Source: Dicaeum eximium (Eukaryota; Chordata; Aves; Passeriformes; Dicaeidae). From it: a stretch of 64,000 bases of DNA. The stretch's first letter is position 1; each line of letters starts with the position of its first letter. The notes beneath the pieces are model-generated. The model saw only the letters and a program-made list of their open reading frames with translations, searched no databases and had not been told where the DNA came from. The stretch is taken from NCBI GenBank assembly GCA_013396995.1, contig VWZP01009946.1, positions 151,382 to 215,381 on the forward strand. Direction: 5' to 3'. This document shows, in pieces, positions 28,201-40,200 of this stretch. The position numbers and the translations under genes are program-made.

Positions 28201-31200
28201 GAAATGCTGAACTTCCCGTCAGCTCAGACAGTCCTGCCCCTGCTCTGCATCATGCTGGCTGCTTTCTCTGACAGCCCTGCTCAGTTTATGGTGCACATCT
28301 GGTGGAGCCCCCTCCAGTGCAATATAGCTCCCCTTTTATGGAAAGATTTGCCTAGTGGAAGAAGGAAAGAGAAGGGCACGCAACGTGACTGAATGTGCTC
28401 GGGGCTCCTTGGGTAAAGGGTTACGTGTGTTTATTTTATGGGAAGTGGAGTAAAGGACTGTTGGGCAAGCACACACACAAAAAAGCGTTTCATAATCTCA
28501 ACCAGCCTAAAATTGCTTTTTTTTATGGCCAGTTCCTTTCCTGCATACTTGGGACATCTGTGGAGCAATTGTTCCTCATGGGTGGGATTTCTGTGTCCTC
28601 AGAGCTACTGTTATAAGGTCGGCTTCAAGCTTTTAGCCAAGGCCTGGCATTACTGGCTCAGGAAGGAGAGGGAGCATCCCAGGAATGCTGAGCACAGGAG
28701 CTGCATGGTGGCCTGGGTTTCCCTGGAAGCTCTGCAGGCTCCCAGGGTGGCTGGCCTGCAGGCTGGGTGGATGGTCAGCTCTTGGTCCCACCAGCTTCAA
28801 GAAGCACTTCCCAGATTTCTGACTCGTGTCATATTGCTATTCCTCAAGAGAATGAGTGTGTGTGGAAATGCATGACCTCACAGCTAACAGAAGAGGATTT
28901 CCTCTTGGAAGAGGAGGGGCTGGACTCCCCTGAGAGATGTGGACAGGACTAGCTGTTAATTTGAGCCATTCCCTGGTCTAGGAAATGGAGGATTTACAAG
29001 TGGCCTTTCCTGGCTATCAGTCCCTGACCTGTGAAATCAGGCTCTATTCTCCTTTTTTTCAGTGCATGGACCGGGCACTGGGACAAGAGAGAAGGAGATG
29101 AATCAACAGCCCTTTCCCACGTCTAATTCCTGTGATTAAGAGCCTAATTGGAGTGGCTAAAGCACTCCGGGGGAACATGGGATCTGGAATGCGATGGCTC
29201 AACAGTTCTGGGAGCTGGTAGGAGGGAATAATGCCCCTGGGGCTGGAAGAGCCTGTGCCCGGAGGGGATGGAAAGGAGATCAGAGGCTGTCGGGTCCAGC
29301 CTTCCCCAGCGACAGGGGACAAACAGAGCATGTGGCAGCTGGGCCTGCGGCCATGGCTCAGCTGCACACCCCACCTACCAAACCTAGCATTTTTGTGTGC
29401 TCCACAAACAGACTTTCTGGCATTTTTCTGCGTCTGTGACTCCACTTGTGACCCTGTGAACCTCCCTTTAAGTCAGCCCAAACAGTCTGTTTTCATTCTG
29501 CGATGGCCAAGGCACATTAATATTTAAGAGCCGTTGATAAGATGAAAGAGGAGCAATCCTTCTGGATGAATTAACGGGACATTTGCTGCTCTCCCAGGCT
29601 CTGGGAACAGCCATTCAGCTGACTGGCATTGAGAACATCTTCTGAATGGGGCTTAGACAACTTGCATATTCAAAAGAAAACAACATAAGTTATTTAGGGG
29701 GAAAAAAAAGTCTTCCTGTCTTCCAGGATTGCTGCTCTTCCTGGTGGGCTGGCTGGAAACAGCAGTACAACCAGAAAGTTTTCTACTTTGGGACTACTGA
29801 TTCCACTCTGACCCATGGTTTAAACTGACTGAAGGATGGGAAAAGTCCTGCAGAAGTATTCCTTGGGAACATCATTCTTTCAGTTCACTGCATTTATGAT
29901 TCTTGTGCTGAATTCCCACAAAGGCTGGAGTTGTAGTTGAGCTTGGCTGAGTGATTGGAGTCGGTTGTGAAAATAACTTTGATGCTGCATATATGACGAA
30001 TGGGAACTTGCAGGCACATGTGGAGTGGGTTATTCACACAAATCATCCTGTCAAACCCCAGAGCAGCATGGTGATTATGTGTGAATAACCAAGGCAGCAA
30101 GAATTTCAAAGATGAATCAGTGCTGCTCACATGCTAATTCGGGGAGAACCAACAAAGTAATTCAGAAAATAATTTAGGATAATTAATACATCTGAGAACT
30201 GTTGCAAACCACGAGGACGTGTTCTGTGAGCAGTGGCAAACACAGCACATCCCCACAGTTCAGTGCTACAAGAGCAGAGCAAATTAAACCTTATCAGCAC
30301 CCGTCTGCTTAAGTGACTCTGTGACCATCCTGCCGCAATTCCCAGGGGACACATCCCACTCTGAGGAAGCCAGCAGGGGTCAGATGAAGACTGAAGGGCA
30401 AGAACTCAGGAGACTGGAGACTTACTGCCCATGTGGTCGCAGGGCTGGCTGAGGGATGGGGCAGGCTGTGGAGTCTGTCCCCCAGGGCTCTCAGACACTG
30501 GAGCAGGGAATCTGTGCCCTCTGGTATGGACAACATGGTCCAACACTGCCTACTCTGCCAGAGCAACATCCTTGCCATTTTCCTCCTGATTTTCTCCCAG
30601 CCACACCTTCTGGATAAGAAAGCATCTGTCAAGACTGAGGTGCAGGGAAGGCAAGAGATGGAGACAGAAAACTGATGGCAAATGACCTGATGGTTATAGG
30701 AACCAAACACAGGAATTTTCAGCAGGGCAGGGATGTACAATTTTTTTTTTCAGGAGGGACAAAACCAGCCAGCAGCTGCCACCAAGCTTAAAAGCTTCAC
30801 TCAGCTCTAAATAGCATGATGCAGTACTGTGTGCTGTCTACTGCAAAAGAAAAAAAGAAAGGAAAATGTTTAAACTTACAGGGTTCCCATCGATGCCTGG
30901 AGGTCCTCGTTCTCCAAAATTACCAGGAAAACCCTGAGAAGAGGAGGCAAACATGAATGTTAGTTATTGAGGCTCCCTGATGTCGACAGTCAGTTACAAA
31001 CCACTCCCCCTGCACCCCGTGCAGCACTTTGGAAAGCAGCAGAACACAGGGACATGTGGGACAACCAGCCTGCCTGTCCTCATCCAAACCCCTCCTGCCA
31101 CACCAGCACAGCACACGAGGCCAAAACCCCTGATTCACAAACCTCACTGCAGCAACTACATTAAAAAATGGCTTGTCAATCTGGATTATTCAGTGCTATC

Positions 31201-34200
31201 TACCAACAGGACCATTTGAACAGCACCCCCCTCTCAGGATAGCTGGACAGCACAAAGCCTCTTGGAGCAAATGCAGATGCTTAATGGAGCTGATCGGAGA
31301 TGCCTGGTGAATTCACTCCCTCTCAGCTTGCCAGAGGAGCAAATGCTTCCAAACTCATTACAGCCCACACCCCAGAGCTGTGAAAGGCCATGTTTACTAC
31401 ATGAAAAAGTCACCACAAAAGACGACTTCATCTCATTATATCCGATACAAGTTTGGAAGACTTCAGACAATTATGGAGAAGGGAGTGGAGGTACTGAGCC
31501 AGAGCCAGAACACGGTGGTGTGACACGTTCTCTCTCACTCTTGGACACATCCTGTGCTCCTCTAAGCCCCTCCAATTCCCTGCTAGAACCAAATCCCAAA
31601 GCAGCTTTCTCTTCCCTGTCCTGCCATGCTCTGTCTCCCACAGGCAGAACTCGAACTGGGGGTCAAAGTAAAAGTGCTTTATCCCCTTCTCTGGCTCACC
31701 AGAAATACAAAGTACGTGGGCATGTTCTGGAATACCTGAGAGCTTAAGAGACAGGGAGAGGATGCTGTCTTCTCTTCCTTGTATGCTACAAACACTGGTT
31801 ATCTGGGAAATGCAAATCTGAGGGAAGTGGAATGCAACAGCCAATGACAACAACGCTTATCTGGAAACCCATCAGCAACAATGAAAACTGAAATGATCAC
31901 AGCAGACAGAACAGAACTACACTGGGAAACTGTAATCCAAGACCTCCCTTGATCTTTGAGGGTTTACAGCTCCTGGTGAACAGAAAAGGTAAAAAGTTGC
32001 TCGGTAAAATCGAAGGTGAGAGATGGGAGACCTGTTTAAAGCAACAAAAATTCTGCTGCTGACCCCAGAGCCAGCATTTCAGCTCTTCTGCACCAATTCC
32101 CTACAGCACAAAGGACTGAACCAACATGAGCTATTGCTTGCTTGGATTCAACTCTTCAATTTTGTGGGAATCACTGCGAATAGGAAAGTTGTCTGCCTTT
32201 CTCCAGCTAGGCACTACATCCCTGAGGCCTGTGCACATGCCAAGAAGCTGTGGTAAGCAACCACTGGAAACAGCCTTCTGCCATCTAGAGACAAAGATGT
32301 CAAATATAACAAGAAGGCAGGGGGGCTACAATTTTCTTTAATGAAAAAAAGGGGAAAAATAACTCTGCTACATGCTGAATCAATCAGATCAGAAGCGAGA
32401 TGTGCAGGGAAAACTCATTGCTCAGGCAAGACAAAAAAAAAAAAGGAAAAAAAGAAGATTGCCAGAATATTTTGCTGTTTACAGTCATGTGGCTTGCCAA
32501 GGAAAATATGAGTGTGCATAGACTGATACTGTACTTACACTGCTGCAGATTTCAGCCACAGCCTTCAGCATTCCCCCAGCTGCATCCTTCCTTCCTCAGA
32601 GAGCAGAGCTGGGCAGGGGTGACCCTTGGGTGCCACTGAGCAGCAGCCTGGCCCTGTGGCTGCTGAGGCATCTGCCATGGAGCTGAGCTCTTGCCAGCAC
32701 GGGGAGCTTTTACTACTTTGAGTGGTACAACCAAAACAACATTGCTCCAGCAGCGTGATATCAGCTCGGGGAATGCTTGCTCCAGACTCAAACACCATGG
32801 TCTGAATTTGGTTTAAAACTGTTGCAGTGTGACATAAACAATGTGCTCCTGTGCCAGAATAAAAGAACCCAGATAAGGAACTATTTAAATGCATGTGTTT
32901 TACATGTGTTTCACTCATTTTTTATGCCTCAGTTTCCAGCATTAACCTTGCTGCTTAAAGACAGGAAATTTGAGGCACTTGGTGAGAGAGTTAATAGAAG
33001 TCTAACTTTTACACAGGTCTTCCAGCACTAGATCTCCAAATATCTAGAGAACCAGATTATTCCTGTGTTTGGAAGGTGGAGCTGAGCACCTGAGGTCACT
33101 TGGCCAATAGCACCCAGGAACCAAAAGATTCAGCAATAAAACCTGCTCACAGCACACTGTGACTGCCCACAGAGGTCAGGGCTCTGCCAGTCCTCAAGAT
33201 GGGATGGAAAAGGGTCAAAGTGGGAGGGAGCTGAGAAGAAAAGCAGAACAGGCCCAGGACAACACTCAGCACCAAAGCCACATCCTTGCCAACGCTTCTT
33301 TTGACCTTAACACACGATCTGCACTGCTGTCAAGCAGCCCCCAGCCCAGCTCACCCCTTGCCAGAGTGGTGGGTGGTCCCCTGGTACAAAACAAACCCAG
33401 AGGAGGAGACAAATGGAAAGAGCAGCTTCAATTCAAGTAACCCCAGGCATCCAAGCCCAGAAGTCAAGCTTAGCACATAAGCACAGGTTTTGCACATTAA
33501 ATGAGGCTAAGGCTGATGGCTGTGGCATGGAGAGGGATATTTCAGCATTCATACAGTCTGCAAAGACCCAAACCAGGTTGTGAAAGCTACCCCAGCACAG
33601 CTCTTGAACAGCAGGAAACAATCACTCTTTTAAGCCCCTAATGAAAAAGAAAGCACTTTGTTTCCATGGGGTAAGCAGTAGCAGTTTAAACCACAATAAC
33701 AGTTCCAGTGACCACAGTGTCCTAATTTATTGGATCTCACACGTCTGTAAAAGCTTTTTTTTTTTTGGTGCCTCTCCTGCCTGAGCCTAAAGGAGAGAGA
33801 TGTTCCCCAGGAACAGAACTAGCACTATTCAACTAAAATAAGCAGCCCAGAAGTTACAAGCAGACTTTGTTATGCCACTGGTTTCGTTCCCCTAAGCAGT
33901 GACACCTCTGCTCTCCCATGCCCTGCTCCAGCAGGCTGAGGAGCCCAGACTGAGGGAGAACACATGGGGCAGGAAGCTCATTTTATGGTGCTGGCAGGCA
34001 GGAGGGTCACAACTGGCAGCCCATTACAGGAGACTTTTGAAAGAGATGAAAGAATCCAGCAGATTCAGAGTCGCCTGCAAGTGCAGAAGGGGTTTTGGTA
34101 CAGAAAAGCCATCATTTTTCATGGTGTTTTTTTTCTTTTTTCAGGAAAACTAGTCCCTGGAAATTATGCTTAAGAATTGGGAGAGCAAAGGAAAACACCC

Positions 34201-37200
34201 CAGTGAAAAATACAGAGCTGTTCATCCTGCCTACTCTGTGGGAGGGATGGGATGTACAGGGAAGGAGCAGGACAGGGAAGGGAATGGCAAATGGCAGCAG
34301 AACTAGGAAGAAAATGCTCGACTAACAAGTTGTGCTGGCCAGGAGCCAGCGGGGTGCTCCTCCACAGAGCTCCAGTCAGGTATGACAAAACTTTTGGCTC
34401 TGTCTCACAGCTGGGAAATTCAGAGAGGAGATGGGGGAAAATGTCCAGCTGAATGCTTTTCACATTGTCTGAAGGAGAAGTTCAATGAAAGAAGCAAGAT
34501 GATGCTTGGGGAGGAGTTGGAGAGAGCACACAGGCAGAGGTTTGCACTAACAAGATCTGCGTGCTCCTGTGCTCCCCTGTCCCCAGCCCAAGCAGAGTTT
34601 TACAGGGGCTGGACAGTTTGTCCTCGCTGCACTCAGTGAACTGAGACACAGAGGTACAAACTGATTTATCCCATGTTACACTGAGAAGTCTGAAACTGAA
34701 GCAGTAACAAAATCTCTATCTTTGAGATGTTCCAACAGTGCCTTAATTCCTTTTCATCCCCACTCCCTGCAAAGGGCATCCTTTCATACACCAGCAGACT
34801 CCTGCTGAGAACAACCAGACCTAGACAGACACTGGAACCAGCTCCTCTTGCATCAGGGGATTACATCCTCCTCCACCTCCCCTTCCTTTCTTCCTCTGCT
34901 TAAAGCAAACAGAGCAGCCTGCCCTTTCTGCTGGCTGTTGTCAGCCAAAGCTCTGCTCCTGGTCGGAGCAGACACCACAGCTCCTTGTCCCTTGTCCCTG
35001 GAAGCAGCTATCCCCCAGGAAGCAGGGACTGGTGACACACACAGTGTCCTCTGCTCCCCCAAAGTCCTTTCAGGTGCTCACGTGTGGGTGGGTGTGTTGT
35101 ATGTACACAACATCTGATTCAGTTTAAAGCACTTTCCCTGAAGGAGTAAGGGAGGCAGTCTGGCAGCTGCTGCTCTGAAGAATCCTGGCAGGTCTTCATG
35201 CCAACAGAATCGTTCTCCAAAAATAGGATTTTATTTTCCTGTTGGCTGAAGGTGAAGCTGCTCAGACCAACCAGCCCTCCTGTCTTGTCTGCAAAAGGCT
35301 CTGTTTGCCAGTTGGCTCTGGCCAGGTGAATCACTGCCCAGGAGCCTCCCCAGGGATGGAACTTGCAAGTCAAATAATTCAAGTAAGGAAAAAGGAAAAA
35401 AAAAAGGTGGTGGAGAAGCAGGGCTGAGGGTGAGAGAAAGCCTTCACTGGAAAATAAAAAGGAGAATAAAACAAACAAGTGTAGCTTATGTTGGCAGCTC
35501 ACAGCTCTGAGAGAATTCCTGGTGTGAAGAGCAGACTGAGCCCCTCCACAGGTGGGCAGGGGGTGGCTCAGCCCCAGCAGGATCCCCCCAAAGGGAGCCT
35601 GGCAGACCCTGTGCTCCTGCTGTGCCTCCCACCAGCTCTAAGCTCTGCCTTCCCCTGGGTCTGAGCAGCTTTCATCCCTGCAAAGAGGGAGATGCCACCC
35701 CTGGCTGGGGGTGCAGTGGGGGTCCTGCTGCTGCTCTGCTCCTCTGCCACCTGAAAGGAAGCTTTGCTCTCTCCCCCAGGAGACTTCACAGCTCTGTGTC
35801 ACCTCCTGGGACAAAGATTTCAGGGCTGTGGGAGTACAGCAGGAGCAACACCAGAAAACTTTCTTGAAGCCCCTCCAGCCAAACATCACTCAAGTGAAAT
35901 GCCAGCCCCTCCACACTCCTGCTCTATTCCTTTTCCACTGGTGCAGGATCTTTTCCTGATCTGCAGAGCTCTAACCCAGTTACCATTGCACAGACACGTT
36001 GGCCTAATGCCAGAGAGCTCTGAGCCTGCCACTGCTCCTCCTTATCTGTGGCCAGCATTTCCAAACCAAGCAGCCTCCTGCCCCAGAAAGTCAAGCAGCT
36101 TTAGGGGTCAAAATGCTTTCAGTCTCATCGGTGACAATTGCATTATTTTTCCTTATAATTTCTAATGAGAATAATTTTTGAGCTTTGATTTATGAATGAG
36201 CTTTCCCCTGAAGGATTAAAGATGCCTGGAGGACCGTGGTACAGTTCCTCATGAGATTTCTGAATGATGGTGGACAAGTTGCTTAGGAGCATTCTTGGGA
36301 AAAAAAAAACTTTGGGATTGTTTATTTTCTTTCAGTGGAAGTTACAGCTCTTGGCACCTTTCAAACCCTTTTTCCTGTGTTTTCAGTACCTTGTTTTGCC
36401 CATTCTTAAAAAAAATGAAATACTTACTGATATTGTCCACCTTGCCAGGTTATTTGGATGGTTTAATCATGGACATAGGAACATGTGAGAAGTATCCATG
36501 CAAGCATCTCACCACAGAGATTTGGGAAACTCCAGACATGTGGAACACAGCTCAGGCCAAAAAGAGATGGTGACATTGCTCTGGGCTCACGCCTGCATTT
36601 CAGAATGGTGAACCAGGCCAAGAGGGGTGGAGAAACCAGACCAGCTGCCCAGCTTCAGTATCCAACTTCAGCATTAAAAAAAGTCACTGATTGCTCAAAC
36701 CACATCTATTTTAAAAATTCAGGTTAACAAAGCAACAAAATAGCAAAGAGTTTACTTAAATGGCTAACAGGAAACATCTGATCCATGGGCTAAAACTCTC
36801 TCATTAAAAGAGGAGCTTTGTTCATGGCTGGTTTTCAGGACCTCCACTGAACTTTTCATGCAAACAGAATGATTAAAAGCATATTATGTTTTTAAATTAA
36901 TCAGGTCCTGGAAAAGGCACCAAACAATTTGGTGCTGTGCTGGGGTAGTGGCACAAGCCAGCACTGCCCGAGTCCTGTCCATCAGCTCCTACAGACCACT
37001 TGTGCAGCTCCTCTTGTGGATTTACCTGTACACACAGGTCTTCAGCCCACACCTTTCTCCACTGCCTTCAGCTGGCCACAGCTCAGAGTACTATGAAATG
37101 CTGTTACCAGTTTCCCAAATCTCAGCTCGTGTGGTGCAGGAGACTCTCGGCTCACTCCAAATGCCAGGAAGCGTCTCAGCTGCATCCAAAGCAGAGAAAA

Positions 37201-40200
37201 GATGGGAGCAAGAGAGATGTTTACCACCTTAGTCCCTGCAGGGAGAGGCAGCATTTGTTTTGTCAGGGATCCGTGGCTGTGGCAGCCCCTCCAGACATGG
37301 GGCAGAGCTGATGTGTCCCCACTGTTTGCACAGACCAGAGCTGAGCCCGTGCACCTTGGCAAAGCCCCATGCTCTGACACTCAGGATGGATCTATCTCAG
37401 CCCTCCATCAAAAGGCAAATGAAACCTTCCTGACCCAGGAGCAGCCCTGCTTTTGGCTATCCAGAGTCAACCATGAGGCAATTGATGCCTTTTCATATGG
37501 TGCAAGAGCCTGCTCACGCTGGTGAGGAGGGCAGGGCTATCACATGCCCTTCTGACACTTTATCAGATGAAGAAAAAAACAATATATTGCAACTTGGTGC
37601 TCACTGAAGGCAAGAGTTAATGCATGGTAAGTCACCACAGAAGAAGAGAGCATGGAAAGAGATAGAAGAAGGCAGACATGGAAAACAGCCTGGTGAGAAG
37701 GTGCCACTCTGCCACAAGCTGAGAGCTGCAGAGGTGATCCTGCCTGTGGCCAGCTCCTGGAAAGTGGAGGCCAGCTCCAGCAGCCTGGCACTGCACTGGT
37801 GCTCCCAGCAAACCCTGAGCTTGCTTCCAGTAGCACCACCAGGTTCTTAGAAAAATAAGGAAACCTCATTTGTGTTTAAATGACTTGTGAATAGACCTCA
37901 GATGAACCTCAAAATTACCAAGTATGTATTTGAATTAAATTTCTCCTCCTTCTTTTCTATCCCTTTTAAAAGAATACTATTAACAAAACAGATTGTAAGC
38001 AAAATCACAGATATAAAATAGCACAGCTGGTGCAGTACTGACACTCTATGTGAAAAGGAGATATAAGCACACATCAAAACCAAAGATGAACCAAAAAGGA
38101 GCTCAAAGCTCTTTGGATATATTTCCTGAAGTTCTGCCTTTAAGTCTTTTCCTCTAGCAAAGCTTAAGAACTTCTGAAAATATTACCCTCTATTTGAAGT
38201 TTAATACAATCTGCAGTACAGACATTCTGATTGTGGCTGCCCATCTCCCACAGCAGAAGAACAGCTTGGTGTTCCTTGAGCTATCTCTATCTCCTACTCT
38301 TCCTATGAGTCATTTCCTACAGTGGCAGCACAGCTCCTTCCTAAAGATGAACCAGGACTGACACATTGTCTCTGCATGGCAAGACATGCTATCAACAGCT
38401 TCTCTCACTCCTTCCCCCAGCACCCCTGATGGGGTCTTGTTTCTATAATTTTTTTTTCTTTCACAGCTGCTTGACTGAATACCATAAAAATCCACAAAAA
38501 ACCCCCCAAAAAACCCCACCAAAAACCAAAACCAAAAAAACCCCAAACCAAACCAAAAAACCATACAAAGACATATTTTTCAGCCACTGCACTGACAAGA
38601 CTGAAGGTTTAAGCAAGCAGCTGCATAAGCTCCAGCCCCTCAGCCCACCTCTGAAAGAGGCAGATCCAGAGTCGTGCAGACTCCTGTTATTTCAGCCTCC
38701 TTTATGCCCTGGACTCCAATCATAACTCTGCCCCAGCCCACCCCCAGCCCTCTCCTTCTCCATCCCCACACCTTGGGATGCCCTGGCCTCCTGCATCGCT
38801 GATGCTGGGCAGGGAGAGCAGGAGGTGGAGTCAGTCCTGCCTGTGTTTCCACGACAGACTCACCATGTCCCTCACAACTCTGCAAAACTTAACTTCCTTG
38901 GAAGGATTTCAAGCTCTGACTCATGTCCAGTTCCTCTATTTTAATCATTCCCTCTTACATCATTCTCAGAGGCCCACGGTGTCACATGCAACCTCCCCCA
39001 GCCCCTGGCTCCTCCTCGGCTGAGCACTGATCCACTGCCAGCTCTCATCCCAAACAAAGCTGGGTACAGAAATATGTGTGATACCAACTCCCTTCCTCCT
39101 CTCCAGAGCATTCACCAGCTCTGAAGGCAGCTAATAAGGGCTTCTAAGAGCTCCCCTCTGCAATGACAGCACGGAGACAGCAGAGGAACAGCAGCCACAC
39201 CAGCAAACCTGAAGGTGCAGGGATGGGAGACACCAGAGAAATCCCAGAAGGCTCACAAAAACCCCAAAGCAGCTGGGAGGCAGCACTGGCCAGGAGATAA
39301 GTGTTGGGAAGAGAATCAGGTCAGCTGATTTGTGCTTGCCATTTCTCCCAGAGACTTCCTGAATAACTGTGGATGTCACTTAATCTTTCTGTTCACGCTC
39401 GGAAGTTCAAATCGTCAGCATCGGTCCATTCAAGATTTCCTATTAAACCTGATATCATAAAACAGGGATGGAGCCAGAACTCTCTGAAGGAGCCAAGCAG
39501 AACAAAGGTGCTCATGTGTAGCCATTTAATCCCTTCCCTAGATCCCAGCCTAAATGCCTCCACGGCTGAGAGATTCCCTGCTGATCTCAGGGGAGCCCCT
39601 TGCTCGTAGCAGTGACCGCCAGACTGAAACCCTTGCCTGGAAGATTACAAATCCTGGCCAAGCAACAGCTGGAAGGCTTTGAGCCTGCAGCATGCTCTGT
39701 GCAGAGAGAGCAGAGAGCAGAGCCCCTGCACCTAACGACAGTTGCTGTGTTTGTTTGGCCCCGGCCAGTGAGTCATGGTTACACCACGGGCTCTGCACTT
39801 ATTCATCACAGAGGTTTCTGGTGCAACCAGCAGCTTGCAAAAGATCTGGTATAGATTGCCAGTATCCCTCCACAAAATCTGCTCCACTGCTCCCCACCTC
39901 AGGCAAAGGACAGGAGGGATGGATGTGGCACTGCTGAGGTGTTTTCATGGCTTTTGCGGTGAGAATATCAGTGAGTGGTGGGCATGAGGCTCCTGGGAAG
40001 GATGTGCTCCAGGCGAGGGGGCATGGGGAAAGCACTGGATTTTTCCATGTTTGGGTGAGTGGACATTTTGCAAGAAGCCAGTGAGTGCAATGATGTCCAG
40101 AGGTCAGAGGAAACTCAGGCTAAGATGAAGGACAAGGTGCAAAGGCAACGAGACACAACAGAGCTCCAACATGCCTGAGCTCTCTGCTGACTCCTGAAAC

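Noticed and set aside
33075..33145. gaggtcacttggcc stretch considered as another MIR relic
   Set aside because: Only one short word matches, which is too little to support a call.
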